In this document: positions 61,928 through 64,000 of the stretch, one piece after another
How the letters are laid out: each line of letters starts with the position of its first letter
How positions within the stretch are numbered: position 1 is the first letter of the stretch
NCBI RefSeq assembly: GCF_013266695.1
Contig: NZ_JABRXF010000001.1
Location: 2,113,736 to 2,177,735, forward strand
Direction of reading: 5' to 3'
Length of the DNA stretch: 64,000 nucleotides
From: Hongsoonwoonella zoysiae
Lineage (GTDB): Bacteria; Pseudomonadota; Alphaproteobacteria; Rhizobiales; Stappiaceae
The notes under the pieces: model-generated
What the model was told of the DNA's origin: nothing
Database searches by the model: none
Seen by the model: only the letters and a program-made list of their open reading frames with translations
Program-made: the position numbers and the translations under genes

Positions 61928-63019
61928 ATGGCCGAAGAATCCGACGATTCTGAAAAAACGGAAGACCCTTCCCAAAAACGCCTGGACGATGCTCTCAAGA
62001 AAGGCGACGTCGCCAAAAGCCAGGAGGTCTCGGCCTGGTTCGTGCTGCTCGGCATCGGGCTTTCGATCGCCATCATGGCGAAGCCCGCGGCGGCGGGCTT
62101 GCGCGATACGCTGCGCGCCTATTTCGAATTCGCGCATACGATTCCCGTGGAGGGAGGCGGCCTGAGGGAACTCTGGTATCAGACGGGGACGGGCATCGCC
62201 AAATCGCTCGCGCTTCCGCTTCTGATCCTGCTGGTCATGGCTGTTGCCGGCAACCTGGTTCAGCACCGCCTCGTCTGGTCTGCCGAAAAGATCAAGCCGA
62301 AACTCAACAAGATCTCTCCGGTTTCGGGGTTCAAGCGGCTTTTTTCGTCGGAAAGCCTTGTCAACTTCGGCAAGGGTGTTGCGAAAATCGTCATCGTGGG
62401 CGGGCTGATGGCCGCCGTTCTCTGGCCGGAGCGCGATCAGATCGACACGATGATCTTCCGTGAGACCTCCCTCATGCTGGCGGAAACGCGAGAGCTGATC
62501 ATAAAGCTGATCATCGCCATCATTGCCTTCATGACCGTGGTGGCGGCGGTGGATCTGCTCTATCAGCGCCATCGCTGGTTCGAAAAACAGAAGATGACCA
62601 AGCAGGAGGTCAAGGAAGAATACAAGCAGACCGAAGGCGATCCACACATCAAGGCGCGGCTCAGGCAGCTTCGCATGGAACGCTCGCGCAAGCGCATGAT
62701 GGCGGCAGTGCCGGATGCAACGGTGGTCGTCACCAACCCGACGCACTACGCAGTCGCACTGAAATATGAGGAAGGCATGAGTGCTCCCGTCTGCCTTGCC
62801 AAGGGAACCGACACCGTCGCGCTCAAGATCCGCGAAGTCGCGAAAAGCCATGATATTCCGGTGGTCGAGAACCCGCCGCTTGCCCGCGCGCTGTATGCAA
62901 CGATCGACATCGATCAGGAGATTCCCGAAGAACACTACAAGGCGGTTGCGGAAGTTATCGGCTTTGTTCTCAACCTGAAACGGCGCAGAGGTTGGCGGGG
63001 AAGAACTGGAAAAACCTGA
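61928..63019 (+). CDS. flhB: Flagellar export substrate-specificity switch FlhB
   Basis: The 363-residue protein begins SDDSEKTEDPSQKRLDDALK KGDVAKSQEV (two parts), has four membrane helices, and contains the autocleavage site VTNPTHYAVAL, cut between Asn and Pro. The C-terminal domain follows (VENPPLARALYATIDIDQEI). It switches export from rod/hook to filament proteins. GGAGGAGG precedes the start. Confidence 0.97.
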   Translation: MAEESDDSEKTEDPSQKRLDDALKKGDVAKSQEVSAWFVLLGIGLSIAIMAKPAAAGLRDTLRAYFEFAHTIPVEGGGLRELWYQTGTGIAKSLALPLLILLVMAVAGNLVQHRLVWSAEKIKPKLNKISPVSGFKRLFSSESLVNFGKGVAKIVIVGGLMAAVLWPERDQIDTMIFRETSLMLAETRELIIKLIIAIIAFMTVVAAVDLLYQRHRWFEKQKMTKQEVKEEYKQTEGDPHIKARLRQLRMERSRKRMMAAVPDATVVVTNPTHYAVALKYEEGMSAPVCLAKGTDTVALKIREVAKSHDIPVVENPPLARALYATIDIDQEIPEEHYKAVAEVIGFVLNLKRRRGWRGRTGKT

Positions 63020-63131
63020 CCACTTCGGGTTATCGGTTGATTTTCCCGGTGCGGTAACCGATTCCCTTGGTAAGTATTGGGAGGCGAGAGCGTCGGCGGG
63101 CGCGGCCCGGGGCAGGGGGCGATACAGGCAA

Positions 63132-64000
63132 ATGAGCGATAACGACGCGCAACCGACACAACCGGTGATAGACCGGACGGAACGTACCGGCAATATCGGG
63201 CTCCTGATGCTGCTGGCGCTGGGGTTGATTGCCGCGGCGTCCGCCTTTGCCCTGATGAACCGCGAACAGGCCGAACCCTATGTCCTGGTGCTGCTCGGCG
63301 TGCTTGCCGTCGTTGGCGTCTTCTCGCTGTTTGCCGGCGCGATAGGCCTCTTGAGGTTTTCCGGGCGCGGCTCCCCCAGCCCCATTGCCTCCGCATTTCT
63401 CGAAAACTTCGCCGACGGCGTGACGATCACCGACACGGATGGCCGGATCATCTATGCCAATCAGGCCTATGCGACGCTTACCGGCGCGGACGTGGCAGCC
63501 GATGTACGCAGCGTGGAGCGGGTCTTCTCCGCCGATCCCAATGCGGCGGATGCGCTTTTCCGCCTGTCGCAGGCGGCCCGCGAGCAGCGCAGCGCCCGGG
63601 AGGAAATTCGGCTGCCTTGTCCCCTTGGCCAGACGCAGGGCGAGCCGCACTGGTACAGGGTGAGCGTACGCCCGGTGAGAATCCCGCTTGGCGCGGACGG
63701 GCGCGAACGGGACTGCACGACCTGGCAGATTGCCGATATCACACGCGATCGCGCCGACCAGGAAATGTCTTTCCAGGAACTTCAGCGCGTCATCAATTTT
63801 CTGGATCACGCGCCGGCGGGGTTCTTCTCCTGCGACGCGCGCGGGCGCCTGGTTTACCTGAACGCGACGCTTGCGGACTGGCTGGGATACGATCTTGCGC
63901 AATTCGATGCCGGTGAGATCGACCTGTCCGACTTTATCAGCGGCGACGGGGCCGAGCTCTTGCGTTCGATTTATGGAAAGGCCGGCGAGGTGAAGAGCGA
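63132..64000 (+). CDS. cckA: CckA-like PAS-containing hybrid sensor histidine kinase (N-terminal part)
   Basis: The frame from ATG 63132 stays open to the right edge (289 codons). It has two N-terminal membrane helices (IGLLMLLALGLIAAASAFAL and YVLVLLGVLAVVGVFSLFAG), a PAS domain (FLENFADGVTITDTDGRIIY ANQAYATLTG) and the start of a second PAS (INFLDHAPAGFFSCDARGRL). This is the layout of CckA, whose kinase and receiver domains would lie outside the window. CckA feeds phosphate through ChpT to CtrA, which fits the CtrA-like boxes seen here. An inverted repeat ATCGGTT / AACCGAT lies at about 63031-63061 between flhB and this gene. Confidence 0.82.
   Translation, partial: MSDNDAQPTQPVIDRTERTGNIGLLMLLALGLIAAASAFALMNREQAEPYVLVLLGVLAVVGVFSLFAGAIGLLRFSGRGSPSPIASAFLENFADGVTITDTDGRIIYANQAYATLTGADVAADVRSVERVFSADPNAADALFRLSQAAREQRSAREEIRLPCPLGQTQGEPHWYRVSVRPVRIPLGADGRERDCTTWQIADITRDRADQEMSFQELQRVINFLDHAPAGFFSCDARGRLVYLNATLADWLGYDLAQFDAGEIDLSDFISGDGAELLRSIYGKAGEVKS

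Noticed and set aside
61856-63193. 445-codon minus-strand open frame opposite flhB
   Set aside because: FlhB with its NPTH site is certain; the reverse product is His/Arg/Asp-rich without family resemblance.

Overview
The window is a GC-rich chromosomal segment from an alphaproteobacterium, most likely a member of the Hyphomicrobiales (Rhizobiales) or a close relative. The clues are a giant polar-growth-ring-type protein (GPR/RgsE class), the FlaF/FlbT/FliX flagellar regulators, a CckA-type kinase, CtrA-like boxes (TTAA-N7-TTAAC) and sigma-54-type promoters in front of flagellar genes, and an alphaproteobacterial STAS-MlaE lipid transporter. No rRNA, tRNA, CRISPR array, insertion sequence or prophage was seen. 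Both ends cut genes: a CheZ-like phosphatase on the left and the CckA-like kinase on the right.

Left part (1-28,300), housekeeping and envelope genes: partial cheZ; an MFS permease; the dgcN-dgcA pair (D-amino-acid/dipeptide metabolism); a four-gene MCE/Mla lipid-transport operon (STAS-permease, ATPase, long MCE tether, lipoprotein) closed by a strong terminator; the 1,935-residue coiled-coil GPR-like protein; a small conserved protein, an Hpt protein and a 2Fe-2S ferredoxin; a divergent MFS/AraC pair; a chemoreceptor; a MoxR-ATPase ... VWA cluster that encloses a SixA-like phosphatase and the YcjX-YcjF pair; and a divergent CMD-protein/TetR pair with an 18-bp perfect palindrome between them.

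Right part (28,400-63,050), an almost continuous flagellar island in several transcription units: flgE-flgK-flgL (sigma-54-type promoter); flbT-flaF and two tandem flagellin genes; a TPR-glycosyltransferase resembling Caulobacter FlmG; a Pro-rich unknown; flgI-flgJ-flgN (sigma-54-type promoter) divergent from fliX; dksA; an HD-GYP phosphodiesterase; flgF-flgG-flgA-flgH (sigma-54-type promoter) divergent from fliL-fliM-DUF6468-motE and a large secreted AMIN-like/TPR protein (CtrA-like boxes); fliO-fliP; and flgB-flgC-fliE-fliQ-fliR-flhB (CtrA box) followed by the cckA-like gene. The layout fits the Caulobacter-type hierarchy in which CckA-CtrA switches on early genes, FliX couples assembly to sigma-54 activation, and FlbT/FlaF control flagellin production. 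fliF, fliG, fliN, fliI, flhA and motAB are not in the window.

The observations most worth following are the FlmG-like enzyme beside flagellins whose middles are more alike than their ends, a beta-rich module that recurs in hook, hook-filament junction and filament proteins, the exact 82-residue repeats in the MCE protein, the 11-residue repeats of the GPR-like protein, and the large uncharacterised secreted protein in the fliL-fliM unit.
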